64,000 nucleotides of DNA from Apostichopus japonicus (GCF_037975245.1 NC_092568.1:11371501-11435500), one strand, 5' to 3'. Counted from the first letter of the stretch, positions 1 to 14,370 are shown. Notes: generated from the letters alone by a model not told the origin. A program made the numbers and translations.

Positions 1-2440
1 CTCCTCTCCACCAAGCCCGGCCCTCCCCGTCCCTCCCTTTTGTAAATATTTGCAACTTGAACTACAATTTGTAAACGTTTCAAACTATTTCACATATGAG
101 TTACTTCATTTAATGTCTGAGTGTAAGTCTTTACTTGTCTGAAAAATATCGCGTATCCGGTACACATGGTTAACGTAATGTTTGTAAACCTATTTGCACT
201 ATAGCCTCACTGTAATTTCATCATGCACATGTAATGATGCTTTTAACACTGCATTTATCTTGTAAGGGGGTAAACAGTAAGACTCTTGATATTAGTTTCT
301 AATAGCTGTTATCATAAATTTAAAATTCATACGATGTTATTACAAGCATTAACTTCCCTGAAAGTATAGTCACAAGTTAGATTTCCACCACAAGCTGCAT
401 GCATGAGAAAGTGTAGCAGGCGTATACTTCATTTATCCTCATACCCTTTAAAATTAGAGCTTACAAATCGTGTTTTACTTCATCAAATTTCTTCTTTTTC
501 ATATAGGAAATGCTTTGAACCTTTACTTTAAAACTAATGATATTGGCATATAAAAGAGCATCGATAGGCTTATCTCTCTGCATACATATCATACTTGTAT
601 GTATGTGTGTAGGCATATGTATGTAGCCTATGTATGTATGTATTTTAGATCCTCATGCAAGCAGGAACTCGCGAAGAAGCCTCATTGGCTTATCAATGCC
701 GCAAGCTGACCGAAGTCAGTCTCATAATTGTGTAGAATGCAGGTCTACTTTGTAAGAAAAGAAGTTTAATTTTCTTGACATAATGACCGGGGATGAGTTG
801 ATACTAATTGGAGATTTCTTGGAAGAAATAATTACAGGCATGCGAATTTTATATTCTTAACCAAACTGTGTATGGTCGTTTGACCTTCATATAGAACGTA
901 CCACTATAAAGTAGGTAAAATCATAGTTTACACTACTTAAAATCAAAAGCAATTCATGTTAATACATGACATCGCAAGGAGAATCACCATTGGATGTACT
1001 GTACTTTATTCAGTTTTACTTAAAAAAAATAATACAATTTAATACGGAGGACCAGTGCGGACTTTGAAATGCTTTCATTTAGTTTCATTAAGTCTACCAG
1101 TAAGACAACAAGTTGAGTGGTCTGCCAACCCAGTTAATATCATGATCTTACTTTTATATAACTCTTTCATATATGTTTTCCCCACAGTTGTGAAATCATA
1201 TAATTCCATTTAGTCTTGTTATTCTCCCACTGTTCAAGAGAGGCGGTCTATCATTAGTTTATACCATTCGAAACACACCCGAAAAAAGTGTACTTAACAC
1301 GTTCGGCGTGACATACCCTCAACCAAACGACACCTTTAATAATATTACATTTCCCTTTCTGTAGGTTTTGCCCTAGCCCTTTTTTTATCTCTCTTTCTGT
1401 TTCTTTACTCAGTAAAAGTCATCGTATAAAATTTCTTCAACGAGTGCTGAGTAAACCGTTTCGATTTTTACTTTAAATATCCAGAAGTATTTGGCTGAAA
1501 GCGTTCGATGTTATTGATTCACCCTAAATACAAGGCGGTCGACTCCATATAATAAAAAGGAAAAACCTCTGGAAAATGTCACTGAATGTTTTGATTTAGT
1601 TGGGTGGAACAATATTTGTCTAAATGCCAACCTCCCGGCGGAACAAAAGGTTTTCTTATCAAACTTCTGGTTCGACACATATTGACGTCACTGATATTCT
1701 TCCTTTCTCTTTTAGGAGACATTTCTTAGGTATCCAGTCGTTTTATTTAAATGAGGTATAAATCAAGGAAAGCTTTATAATTGATCTGCAATCAATCTAA
1801 AAGGTAATAGTTACAACAATGGGTATATAGTATGTTCACTATACAAGCATACGACAGGTAGCCGGCATCGTAAAACCGATGACAATTCTAGCTTGACAGC
1901 TTGAAAAGAAAAGAAAAGAAAATTAGGAAGAAGAAAAAGAAGAAGAAGATAGCGTAAAGAGGGACAAGAGGGGCCACTAAAACTCGGGTATCTCTCTTAT
2001 GTACATCTGGTATCAACCACATAGAGTAGAAGATATCGAGGGAGTGAATATCATAGGTGTAGGACAATTTGTGTTCAAACATCACTAATTATTATCCATT
2101 CTATAAACATAATAAGCTCACTTTGAACGCACCCAACGACAATGAAAATATGATTGGGTCATGAAGAGCATTATTTGCTAACGGGAGTTATTATATATAT
2201 ATATATATTTTTCTCATTCCCATTTTCGTTTCAGCTCAAAAAAAGGATTCCATTCAATATATGTTTTATCCAACATGCTTTGATTACTTAAGTTTTCAAT
2301 AGGGTTCAGGTAATGGCGTCATTGATACATGATAATTGGACTTTTTTATTGTATGGACCCTATCAAATATATTGATTACATAAATCAGACAAGGCGAATG
2401 TGCGACTGACTGGCATTATAAATATGTGTGTATATTGTAT

Positions 2441-2445
<5 letters not shown>

Positions 2446-2505
<60 letters not shown>
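2446..2505. repeat. (TA)n microsatellite
   Basis: About 60 bases of uninterrupted TA. Confidence 0.97.
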
Positions 2506-2508
<3 letters not shown>

Positions 2509-3404
2509 CATACAATTTGTTTCTATTATTTATGTAGGCTTACATTTTCCCAACTCAAATCTTTTTCAATATAAAAATATACATGAATTCTCTTCTTAGG
2601 AGCAACACGTTACTGCCACAGTCCCTTTAAACATGAAATGTTCTACGTGAATAAATCTAGTGCACTTATTACCACAATGTTATGAAATTGGTATCAAATG
2701 ACATCAAGCTTCCTCCTTGTTCGAGCAAACGAGAGAAGTCATCGGTGAAATTTTGCTGCCCCTAACGTACAAGTTCATCTAATGAAGATGAGATGATGAG
2801 GACAAAATATATAATCTGTGAGGACTTTCGTCTTATGCCTTCTTTTGAATCACCGTTCCTGGCAAACATGGCCTAAAATGACATTAATCCACCATTTTAA
2901 TATTAGACGTGTAAAGAGGTTAAGCCGCTTATAGGTAACTTTAATACGATAGGTTTCCTGCCCTAGCTATAATCTAATGTTGATGAGCAAACCTTCCCCC
3001 TTTGGCGAAGGGAATATTGACGAGCGGCGTAAAATAGATATTAACTTTTCCTTTCGAAAATATGACAAGAGGATAAAATTGTACGGATTAGTTACTCTCT
3101 AAGGCAACACAACTTCTTCTTTTATGACGTAAGTATTAAGTATTTCCCTCCAAGATACAATAACTTTCAGCTCGTCGATATTTATAACGATCAAAATAAA
3201 ACGAAATGACATTTGGTGACCTCATAATTCATGGAAATGAATTCTCTATCTACGGTAAGGAACTAGCCATAGGCTCTCTTAAACTGCATTTCCATAATTC
3301 AAACATAAAGTTTACCCGAATTGTGATATCCTTGTTCTTTAAAAAAAAAAATGACCAGAATAGCTAAGCGATAACAACATGATTGTTAAATGTTTTCACA
3401 AGCT

Positions 3405-3520
3405 GGCCATCCATCCATTCATTCATCAATTCATTTTCATCCATTTTTTCATCCATCCGTTCATCTATCCATCAATCATCATCCGTCCATCTGTCCGTTC
3501 TTTCGTCCGTTCATCCGTAG
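3405..3520. repeat. (ATCC/ATTC)n tetranucleotide array
   Basis: Degenerate CATCCATTC-type repeats, followed to about 3600 by ACATACGC/ACATATGC repeats. Confidence 0.9.
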
Positions 3521-6500
3521 ACACGAGTATGCACATATGCACATATGCACATACGCGCATACGCATATAGGCACATACGCTCGTGCGCGCATGCGCGCAT
3601 GTTCACATAAGCACATACGCATTTTTCGCATATCGAGCTCAAAGTTAGATAAAGATCAATTTTATGAATCTTTGTAAGTAACCATGGGTGCATTAAAGAA
3701 AAAATGTAAATAAATATATGAAGGCACAAAGGAAACAAACAAAAGAAGAATTAAAAAAAAAACTGACACATGTTACTAGAAATTTGCAAACTAAGTTGAA
3801 ATACAGAAAACTAAAGAATCTTCAAAACTACATTTCACCGAGATCTAAAACACAAAGCATTATCGAAATGGTTCCCAAGGCAACAGCTGCACCGAAAGCA
3901 TCTTCTTAATGCAGGTTATAATATAAATCACATTATATATATATATCTATATAACTGCCATCACTTTCCTGTTGTCTGCAGTGTATATACTACGACAGAG
4001 CGTCCTATTAAGTTGCATATTACAAAACTCTTTCTACTGCTGTGGGTGCGTGTATAAGATATATAATTGTGTAATTAGAGCTTTAAAACCGCGAGTGTGT
4101 GTGGGTTCGGTTTGCAATTTCTATATATACATATATAAAAAACAAACAGTTAGCAAGTCAAGGAGCTGTAGCCTTCAGATGGTATATTATTCATGCTCAG
4201 TACACGCTTTACATATTTTTAATGGTTTCTTAAGTGCCTGTATATGGGTTCTTTTATTTGCAATGTTTACAGACGTTCACAGTCCATGAATAATATACGT
4301 CACACTGACAATCACTTATATCATGTTGTTTATCTTCTTCCACTTGCCCATTTTTATTTTTGGGTCTTTGGCTACCTGTTTTGCCTCCAATAAATTTGAC
4401 CCGGTGACTATTTCCAACATTTAATCTCGACTTCTGTCTTATGTATATAGACATAATAGGTACTATGGCGTGTTTCTTCAAACTGGAAATTTTAATTAAG
4501 GAACGTTTACACACCTAGTCGCTTTTAATTTGCCATTCTGAACAGAAATCTTTGACCCAGCCGTTATAGAGATTTGGTATACATATATAGTGCGCTTGTT
4601 TCTTGGTTAGGGTTGCTATACACAATGATGAAATTAATCAGTTAAGTTTGTCATTGGGTGTACTTTTGCGGTACATGTTCTTTAATTAAATTTGAATTGA
4701 TTTTTAGTCGATGGTTAAAGGAGCGGTATCATCTTTCGTATGTTCATTATTAACCATAACACGAAATGTTTCATACTGTTTAGTTATATCCGTTAATGCC
4801 AAGTGACGTCATGTGATTATTCACAAGCAAATATGATATTTTAAGTAAATGGTTGCATGTTTAGATTTTAACATTAGCTCTCAAATACTGGGGGGGGGGT
4901 CTTCAAAATTTACATACAGACTTAACAAGAGCACTAGTAATTAACTCTAAGCATATTACACAATATTAACGCCACAGGGTATTTGAGATTATGTTCGTAC
5001 CAAACATATAAATATGCAAATGTTGAATAATTATTCAACGGGGTTGATCTCTTCATTAAGTACAACAGCAAACAACACCGTTGAGGTGATGGCATGACAG
5101 CTGTGTCTACATGTGACAATTGCGTGTGTGTTTGCGTAACTGTGAAGGTCACGTGTCATGATTGTTTTAATTAAACTATAGCGACACCTGATTGCAAATC
5201 AGACTATTCTAACTTATATCACGATTTCGAAAGTTAACTTTCAAAGTGAAAGTTAATTAACAACCAAAAATTAAAAGAAAGAAATCAATAAAAAATACTC
5301 AAAATTCTCTCGAGGAAAGCGTTTATAGGCCTAAATCAGAACAGGCTACAGTCAAATATACAAAGTATTTACATTTCTTTGTCTATTTCAATAATATTAT
5401 CATCTTTTGAAATATTTTCCAACTCAAACAGAAAATTGATGAATTTACAACTAACGATAATTTAGACAGCTCTTTTGGCCTCCTTTTATACATTTTTTTG
5501 CAAATGTTTCTGATACCATACGTGCCCAGTTTGCATTAGAAACATTCTGCTATACCCAATCGCTTACATACTGCATGAGTTTTGTATTATGAGTTCTCTC
5601 CTCCTATATACGTATAATTTTGTCAACACATGTTCATAAAAAATGTGCGCAATCATCATCTCTTGTAAAAAAAAAGTGGCTATCCAAATCCCTGTCGGAT
5701 TAAAGTCTTATCAAACAACTCCGTATATCGAGAAACTGCTGATATTAAAAACTGTCCCCGTGTTCATGAATTTGACGAGTCATTATGTAATAACCGTAAA
5801 AGTGTGAAGATGAACGTGACAGGTTTAAATTTAGATCTGAGATTAGCCTCAAGGGATTTATTGTGCGCAATAAAGAAGGACTTGACAAGGTTTTAGTCCC
5901 CTGTGATGGCATATATTTTAGGCATATATACAGCCATTCAATAAAAAATGAGGTTCAACTTTGCCTTTTATTATTATTATTATTATCTTGTTTATTGTTC
6001 TTCGTTTTTTCTTTATTAGGTAATGCCATACATATATTCTTCTAAAAGTAATATATTCAACTAGTGAATTGCAATGTTTTTTAGGGCTTGATTTTTTTTT
6101 TTTATAAAAGAGAGAGAACAGAAACCTGTGGATTAATCCCTGCTGACGTATACGACTTTGATAACTGATCAAAGTCTGATTTAATTGTAAAATGGAGGGT
6201 TCCTCTTTTGTTCATCTCTGTGAGACATCTAGTTATAAGAGACATATAGATTATTGTTAGTGTAGTTAAAGTACACAGACCAATAGGAATATATCATGTT
6301 AAAATGTTGTTGTAAAGTTTACCATATTGGAATTAAAAAGGTTGTATTAGGTTTGAAAATTTGCATCAGGTTTCTCAAGTCCTATCTTTGCCCTTAGTAA
6401 AATAATAAAAAAAATGATGCCACTCAATCTATCTGAATATTATAATTCTTGTTGGATCATAAAATAAATTCCTACATTATACCAGTTTAACACTGTTGCA

Positions 6501-7926
6501 CAATTTATACTGCGGTTAATCAAATTTAAATAACTTTCTGTTTCAAAAATTTACAAAGTTCTAAGTATTATTTTTCTTAAAGTATAATCTATGAGTGTCA
6601 TCTGATTGTAATCATACGAATTACATACCAACATGGCGACTCAACCACACACAAATACATACGCACGCATATACACAATTACACACACGCACAATAGTAG
6701 AAGATGAAGCAGGACACCGAGATAATCAATCCATTTATTTTATAGGAAAAGAATCAAGAAAATTAAATTGTTACATTATATTGTGTTTTGTGCACTGTGA
6801 TATACTCTTATTTATATCGTTATAGTGTACTGCCTCTCAAATGCTATTTTACTATAGGCCTATGAAATGACCAAAGCAGGCGGTTTATCATAGTGTATGA
6901 CTGTGGTATCAACATTCTAGGGTTTTCTTTATGAATAATTTTTATGCTTGGCATGTCTCTTGTCTTCACAAAGTTATTTGTGACATTTAAAGGAAAATAT
7001 ATCGTTCTAAGGCAACATATATCGCTTGATACATCAGGCTATCACTATAACGTAACTGTTACACGTATGTAGTAATGTGCTGCACATTGTGCGATATTTT
7101 GTAGCATGAATGCATAGGTGAATCAGAATTTAAGAGAGACAAAACATGTTGGAATGACATTTGCTAAATTTAAGGGGAGTCCTTTAAACTTTAAAAAGTC
7201 CCCCCCCCCCCTCAACCCTCTCTTTTGACATTTATATATAATTAGACGTTTAAATCAGCATCTTTAGTTTGATCACAAATTTAACCGAATTTTGCAAAAT
7301 TTTAATCAAAATTAACTTGTACTTGATTGGCATGCACCCTTTTCTTTTTTTCTTTTTTCTTTGTGGAAGATATTAATAAAGTTTTATCCGTCGCCCCGAA
7401 TTTTCAATAATAGTATTAAGGCAAAAAAAAAAATTGGCAATTTTGATTTGAAATGACTAACATTAACTTAAAAATGAAAATTTGACTAGTATTGATAATA
7501 ATTATCTACATAATTATGGAACTTTGGGTTATCGAATAGCAACGAGAAAGTAAAATGCTGCTTTAACTGTGTAAATTTGCATTATGTCCAACAAATAAAC
7601 TGGTTCATATAGCAAATGAGGGTTTCGAAATTGGGCCATGAAGGTCAAACTTTCGAGGTCATGTCTAGCTCTGATACTTGCTTAAAGTAGAAAATAATAG
7701 TAAGTTCATATTTTGTATCGCTGTCCAAAAAACCGTCTCCCATAATTAATATTTCAAGCAATGGAATATTTTGAATAGTCCTTTTGATGGTCTGATGCGC
7801 TCTTTGGCGACTCATGATATTGCTTTGTTGAAGAGAGAAAGTCAACTTGAATTGGCAAACCTTATTCTGTTCATTACCATGTCCATAAATCATTGATTTT
7901 CTTCAGTAAAGTAGATCACATAATTC

Positions 7927-7936
7927 ATATATATAT

Positions 7937-8013
<77 letters not shown>

Positions 8014-8020
8014 TAGATAT
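7927..8020. repeat. (TA)n microsatellite with a GATA tail
   Basis: TA repeats with one AA interruption, ending in AGATAGATA. Confidence 0.97.
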
Positions 8021-8935
8021 ATTCAACTGTAACATAAACGAAAATGTAGAAGACAAATACAGACATTAAAATGAAAAGCTATGGAAATAGCGACTATAGA
8101 CAAGTATTGAGATATGTCATAAAATTGACTTGTTATGAGGGGATAATAATGAAAGAATAAATTAATGTAACAAATCAGATTAAATGTTTAATAAATTACC
8201 ATAGAAACCCGACAAAACTTTAAGTGTCATCCTCATAGCAAAACTGTCATGAAAAACATACATAAATACGCACATACAAACATGTTTCAACCTTATACAA
8301 CCGACGCTACAGTAAACAGCGCAATGCAACACGATGCAGTGTATTCATTACAAATATTATTGAAGCTGATTCATTTTAAATTTTAAAGAATAAGATTCTA
8401 TCGACTGCAAACATGTTCATGAATTGAAACCCACAGGCACTCTTCTGTGAACATTCCAATGGAAGTCTAGCCTATACGTCCACATATATGCTTAATGTCA
8501 ACATTTTTATTCACGACGAATAGGCTATATATGCTGTTTCCGTGTGTCAGCAGCACCTGTATCACCGTTAACATTTAGCCTACAGTATAGCCTACTGTAT
8601 ATCAAGCTGGTGTATCTTTGTACTACAAGCGCACTGAGCACATATTATATATATACCGTAGGGGCAATTTTTCGTACTAATCATTTCGTTCTTCATGCAT
8701 CTTGCAATATAATACTCACTATATAGTGACAACATTAGAAACCACGAATTCACTCGGGGCCAGTTGCCAAATGGGTTTTCTAAGTTGTATTGCCATAATT
8801 ATGAGAAAGGCAACGCTTTACGTCATAGATATCAATGTTTACCTCATGAATGCGTCTTCTGCTTCTATAGTAGTCGCAGAGAACAACCGAAGAAGATGTG
8901 ACAAAGTTTGTGTGCATTCTGAAAACAGTATGCAT

Positions 8936-9085
8936 ACCAGGCGCGTATCCAGGATTTTCAAACCCGGGGGGCGCGAATTACTATCTAAGCGGAGCGCCAC
9001 CATCGGTTGGCGCGCAGCGTACAAGAAAATTTCTTATTTTGATACCCCCCAGATCACCGGAGACGGCACTTCTCGGGCTTGAAAT
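8936..9085 (+). repeat. Dispersed GC-rich repeat family R1, copy 1
   Basis: Starts CCAGGCGCGTATCCAGG, then a G-run, then TCTAAGCGGAGCGCCACC and TTGGCGCGCAGCGTACAAG, then a segment with AGATCACCGG. The same blocks in the same order occur at 9601 and 13173. It is far more GC-rich than its surroundings. It is probably a non-autonomous transposon or SINE-like repeat; the open frames across it are not host genes. Confidence 0.85.
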
Positions 9086-9600
9086 GACCAACCAGATGTA
9101 CACTTTTTGCCTGAGAACCAAGTATTTCCTAATAGTTTTTTTTCCATCCATAACCTTTTTGAAGATTGTCAACCCGGCGCACATCATGTTCGACCTGATC
9201 GCATCTCCTGTGGGTCTTTGCTTTTGTAGGTGATTCTACGTCGCGGCCTACAATACCCGTCAGTCCCACTTTTCAAGGTTTTAAGCCCCATATTTGTTCA
9301 GAATTTGAAAATTCACATTTCTCGTGAATAAACTCACTTCAAAACATACCCATAATGTTGTACAAAATTTCATCTATGGACAACCAATATAGAAAAACTT
9401 CCTTCAACCCCTAACAGACCGGTCAAAATTGCACGAGTAGAGGGAAGTGTGATGCAGAATGTTGGTCAGAAATTTTCGAAACTTCAGACACAGTTAATTT
9501 ATTGGTGTACAAATATTAAAACCTCTTATAACGGCTATTATAAAACTTGGTTGAAGGAAATGAAAAAATAGCAGATATTTCCGAAACCGAACACTACACA

Positions 9601-10025
9601 CATAGGCGTAGGAGGCGCGGCGGCAGTGGCGGAGCTAGGGGTATTGGTCAGGAGGGGCGAGAATGGTCTGTAGGGGCGCTTTCGACACTATCTAAGCGGA
9701 GCGCCACCACTGGTTGGCGCGTAGCGTACATAAAATTTTTGAGTAAAGATACTCCCTAGATCGCCGGAAATGACCCTTTCCGGGCCTGGCTAATTTGCAG
9801 ATAAACGAAGAATAAGGTGTCATCGCCAAATTACACCAACAAAATGTGACAAATGTCAATAAGTAGATGAGAGCGCAATAAAAAAGTCAATAATCTAGAA
9901 TAAGTAAAAAGTGGTAAAGAGCTGAAAAAGGCGCCAGCAGTCCATTTGAGTCCGTCAGGGGGGCATCCGCCCCCATGACCGTATGGACGCTCCGCCACTG
10001 CGCGGAGGGGGTGCAGCCCCTAATT
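9601..10025 (+). repeat. Dispersed repeat family R1, copy 2 (longest)
   Basis: Carries the TCTAAGCGGAGCGCCACC and TTGGCGCGTAGCGTACA blocks near 9690-9730. It continues to a GC-rich end near 9955-10015 containing GGGGGGCATCCGCCCCC and GCGGAGGGGGTGCAGCCCC, which are hairpin-forming. Confidence 0.8.
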
Positions 10026-10771
10026 CGCCATTACTAATGTAAAAGAGAGTTTTGACATAATGGGACCTCCGTGCTTTTTATACATCTACATGAGACATGT
10101 CGTTGTTTACATTAGCATCCCGCGGTATACTGCGCAATTTTAACGGAACGTACGGCACATGATGGCATGCGATGTAATAACCGAGGCTTGTGTAGCACTT
10201 AGCTTTAAGACTAAATATGTGCTGGTAACGCAACCACGAGATACATTAGATCAAGGGAAGCGGGGTTCAAATCTGTGATGAGTCGCCTGCCTTTGAGAAG
10301 ATATTATGACACAGTATATTAAAATGAGGACAAACGCAACGAATTCTATCGTAATCCGCAAGGTAAATATGATCTATTCACCGTACGATAAAAGAGAAAT
10401 TACGATATGCAAAATAAAAATATATAAAATACAAAATAAAGTTAAAGCATGATTAAAACATGACATTCATCATGGCCTAACACTCTAATGGCCTACTAAA
10501 CTAATAACTCGGGAGCCGCTCATCTCGTCTAGTATGTATTACTGCATAATGGTTGGCCCCTCAATCTCGTCTAGTATATTATAGTATAATGGTTGGTCCC
10601 TCAGTCCACGAATAACGTCTATTAGTGGGGGTACATCATGCGTCCTTGGTTACCCGGACCAGGAGTGGGGGTTCCGGCGTCTAAGATAGTCGTCTACAAG
10701 GACATCTATAAGTACGTACGGTCCCTCGATATAGGTGCAAACTATACATCAAAAATATCTCAGTATATATT

Positions 10772-10864
10772 CTGTGTAGAAATTAATGAAATTAATTTCT
10801 AATGAAAGTGGAACAGTTTGGCACAGCCAGGTGCATGGCAGCTTGGAGTGTCTTGGTGAATGGT
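10772..10864 (+). repeat. 93-bp direct repeat, copy 1
   Basis: Matches 12464-12556 at 91 of 93 positions. It contains the palindromic AAATTAATGAAATTAATTT and GGCACAGCCAGGTGCATGGC. Spacing between copies is 1692 bases. Confidence 0.95.
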
Positions 10865-12208
10865 CACCATGCATTGCCAACACAATAGAAATAAACAAAC
10901 AAGGGGCAAGGGGATTAACAATCTCCCACAGTAAACGAACAATTACTGAGCAATTAAAATAAGTATGAAAATATGCGATAATATACAACAAAGATAATCA
11001 GTAAGGGTGACACAACAATAATAAAAAAGGATAAGCAAATGTCAACCTGATCACCTAATAAAGAGTGAAATATATGATGCACTCATCATGCCTGGTCGGC
11101 ATGACAACAAGTAAACTAAAGTATTAAAATAAAGTGAACCTTCCGAGACGTAGACACTAAATGCACAACTGGTTGCTAAACATACAACTGTTTGCCTATG
11201 TTACTCATACATCAATAACACAGTGCTCCATAAATAAGTGAAACTGTCTATCCCTATCTGGCATAGCAGTATAATCTAGGAATGTCGTCTATAGGTTAAC
11301 AATATATAACTAGAAGCTGGTTGCTCTAATTCCACTACGAACAATATCCAAATAGAGGCGAGTGATTAACTCCAAAATCAATACAACCTCTATGACTTAC
11401 GTGAAGTCTACAAGTATAAATAATGTACTACTGGGAAAATCCCTCAGCTAGTAATAACAGCAACAACAGTAGCATACTAACTATGTACTTCAACCCATGC
11501 ACCTCTACTAACTTAGACCACAGGTTGCCATGGCAACTGACACCTTGTGTTAGGCTGCAGGTACCTAAGCGTCCCCTGGGACTAAGAGCAGGCTATAAAA
11601 CGGAGACTATGTCACCTAGCTTATCTGCTGTAAATATCTGGTCAGATGGAGTCTGTACCAGTGAAGGGTGACTCACAGGGCTAAATACATGCTAATACTC
11701 TAATCTCCTAATAAACAACAACAACAGTGTCTCGATTCACGAAAATGGTCCATATGCCTACTAACATATTGATACATCTCTATCAATATAAAGGTCAACA
11801 GAAGTTCAGCTATTCCTATCACCATGGCAACTAGTAAAAGTGTAACATTGCATCATGGGATCTATACATAGCTCGAATAGCGGAAACTAAGTACAACTAG
11901 ATACGAATATGAATACATTACAGTAACGGGTAATGCTAGACGTATCGCAAGAGTACATAATAACTTAATAAATATACCAAATGTGGATTCTCGCTAGAAC
12001 AAATAACCTAAGTACTTTCAATACTCTTACATTAACTCAATGCAGGTTAGATCATAACAATACGCAAGATGGCAAAGGTTGAGGGCATTATAAGTGCCAT
12101 AATCAACCGTATAACATACTATAAAACAACAGTAACAATAATAATGATCTCACCTGTAGACTCTCTATAGCCATTACAGGTACAAAACGTGTAATTAATA
12201 ATTAAAGT

Positions 12209-12360
12209 CTGTGTGCATGTAGCCATCACAGGAACAACATAATAAATACATAGTCTGTGTGCATGTAGCCATCACAGGATAAATGTAGTAAATAGTAAAT
12301 GCAACACAATTACACTTAATGGGGGCTGCTAAATATTCTGTGTGCACATTGCCAGCACAG
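12209..12360 (+). repeat. Short tandem copies of a CTGTGTGCATGTAGCCATCACAG unit (split as CTGTGTGCATG / TAGCCATCACAG)
   Basis: Two near-identical units at about 12209-12233 and 12254-12278 (45-bp period) and a diverged third at about 12337-12360. Each starts CTGTG and ends CACAG, so each can form a small hairpin. The array lies inside the interval between the two 93-bp direct repeats. Confidence 0.8.
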
Positions 12361-12463
12361 AACTAACATGAATATATTTGCAAATAAAATACACTATGCA
12401 TGCACAATGAAAATGAACAAGCTACTGAGGGGTCTGGGGCAAAGTCAAAAGATGAACTCTTAC

Positions 12464-12556
12464 CTGTGTAGAAATTAATGAAATTAATTTCTAATGAAAC
12501 TGGAACAGTTTGGCACAGCCAGGTGCATGGCAGCTTGGAGTGTCTTGGTAAATGGT
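12464..12556 (+). repeat. 93-bp direct repeat, copy 2
   Basis: Near-identical to 10772-10864 in the same orientation. The pair could be very short terminal direct repeats of a non-autonomous element, or two copies of a dispersed repeat. No TG...CA ends typical of LTRs are evident. Confidence 0.95.
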
Positions 12557-13172
12557 AGAGTTGCTTGCAAACTTAGCTGTTTTAAGCGATTCTTAGAACA
12601 AAGGGAAGGTTGTTATCCCACCCTACCAGACAAGATTTTACTTAGACTGGCTACCAATACTCCAGGAAGTAGACAAACTGTCTTCCCTCATCTTTAACTT
12701 ACTCCACCACAGATGACAGAGAGTGTGAACATACTTACTACACTTAAGGGAGAAATAAGGCAAGGCCTGGTCTTTTAATGTAGAGAATGACAGATAAATT
12801 GTCACTAGCTTAGCGTAACCTTGGAGTAACCTTAATGTGAAGCCAGACCACACAGGGGCTTAATGGTCCTTCTGGCAGGAATGAGTGTTACCAGAAAATA
12901 CCACAAATAGATATAAGAAGAAAATGGAAAAATAAAAGTGAAGGGGAAGGGTATATTATACAGGGGGACAAAACTATAGACACTACTATTGGGAAATATT
13001 AGGGGTGCTACACATGCTTATATGATATTGACATTAACACGTTGAGCGCGCGCGAAAATTTTTGGTTATTTTTTCAGGCAAGTCGGACAGTTTTGAGGCT
13101 TTTCATCCTGGAACGCCATTTTCATGCTCACTGATATGATGTGATATCTGCTGTTTGCGTTACAAATTCAAA

Positions 13173-13500
13173 CAGGCGCGTAGCGAGGAATTTGTCAAGG
13201 GAGGAGCGAAGCCTGTAGGCAAATTATCTAAGCGTAGCGCCACCATGAGTTGGCGCGAAGCGTACAAGAAAATTTTGGCCGAAAATGCCTCCCAGATCGA
13301 TGGAAATGGCACTACCCAGGACCATTTGTTAGCGCGAAGCGTACAAGCAAATTTTGGCCAAAAATGTCTCCCAGATCGCTGGAAATGACACTTCCCAGGC
13401 CTTGTAAGTTGCATCTAAGCACTTTCTATTTTGAAATTACTTAGCGATATCATTTAAAAAAATGCTGAATGGGGGGGGGGCGGTCGCCCCCATCCCAAAA
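13173..13500 (+). repeat. Dispersed repeat family R1, copy 3
   Basis: Starts AGGCGCGTAGCGAGG, has ATCTAAGCGTAGCGCCACC near 13226 and two tandem passes of GCGAAGCGTACAAG...AGATCG...GGAAATG (about 13256-13390). It ends in a G-run and GGTCGCCCCCATCCC near 13495. Confidence 0.85.
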
Positions 13501-13902
13501 ATCGTCATGTTCCCCGACGACGCTGTCGAGTTCGAGACCAGCCACAGTTGGTTTCATAGCACAATTCTACACACGCGTTATGATAGACCATATATAGTAT
13601 ATATATAGATCATTAGTGAGAGACAAAAATGGAAACGTCAAAAAATGGAGTTGTCGGTGTAAGGGGTAGGGTGAGTCACACATTTACGAAATCATTGATC
13701 CGTCACTGGCTACCCTTCAGCGCTATAATGATGTCACTGTTCTTCTTTCTCTTCCCGATGTCTTCTCGTTTTTCTTTTACTCCCTCCTTTTCTCCTTTTT
13801 CTCTCTTTCTTCATTTTCTTTTCCCTTCCTTCCTCTCCTCCTCCTCTTTTCCCCCCTTTTTCATTTTTTCTTCTCTTTCTTTTCTCTCCTCTTTTTCTTA
13901 CC

Positions 13903-13948
13903 CGGGGGGCGCGCGCCCCCAACGCCCCCCCTGGATACGCACCTGCAT
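13903..13948 (-). repeat. R1-like terminus fragment, inverted
   Basis: On the minus strand it reads GCAGGTGCGTATCCAGGGGG followed by GC-rich hairpin sequence, resembling the start of R1 copy 1. Confidence 0.6.
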
Positions 13949-14232
13949 ACATACACACAATTACACGCAAGAAAATGCGTATTACCAACCATATCAGTTG
14001 CAAGTACACCTATTTCACTTATTCATATTTTATAGCCCATTATATACCACGAAAACATAAAGTTAACATTTTAAATATTGACAATTTCAATCTTTGCGTA
14101 GGATAAAAAGGACAACATAACGTGTGTAAAAATTGACAACAGTCTGTTGACTGGTATTTAAGAACTGTATTTATCATTAAGTATATAGACCCTATGTGTA
14201 TAAACCGTACAATGAATTACAAGCAATTCAAA

Positions 14233-14233
14233 C

Positions 14234-14303
<70 letters not shown>

Positions 14304-14330
14304 TGTATATATATATATATATATATATAA

Positions 14331-14368
<38 letters not shown>
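14233..14368. repeat. Compound (TA)n array with two AATTGTA interruptions
   Basis: Three TA blocks separated by AAATTGTA. Tyr/Ile-repeat frames across it are artefacts. Confidence 0.97.

Positions 14369-14370
<2 letters not shown>

Larger units (their letters stand above)
1..8935. other. Gene-free AT-rich stretch
   Basis: No convincing exon, tRNA or known element seen. It holds the microsatellites listed, homopolymer runs (G9 near 4890, C10 near 7201) and a 14-base inverted repeat GTATATTATTCATG (4182-4195 with 4285-4298). Confidence 0.6.

Noticed and set aside
4182-4298. 14-base inverted repeat with a 90-base loop
   Set aside because: Short and AT-rich; expected by chance or old duplication, with no supporting features.
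10240-10290. GGGTTCAAATC resembling a tRNA B box
   Set aside because: No matching A box at the right distance and no cloverleaf arms could be drawn; not called as a tRNA or SINE.
13510-13550. GAGTTCGAGACC resembling a tRNA B box
   Set aside because: It follows a dispersed repeat and lacks an A box and acceptor stem.
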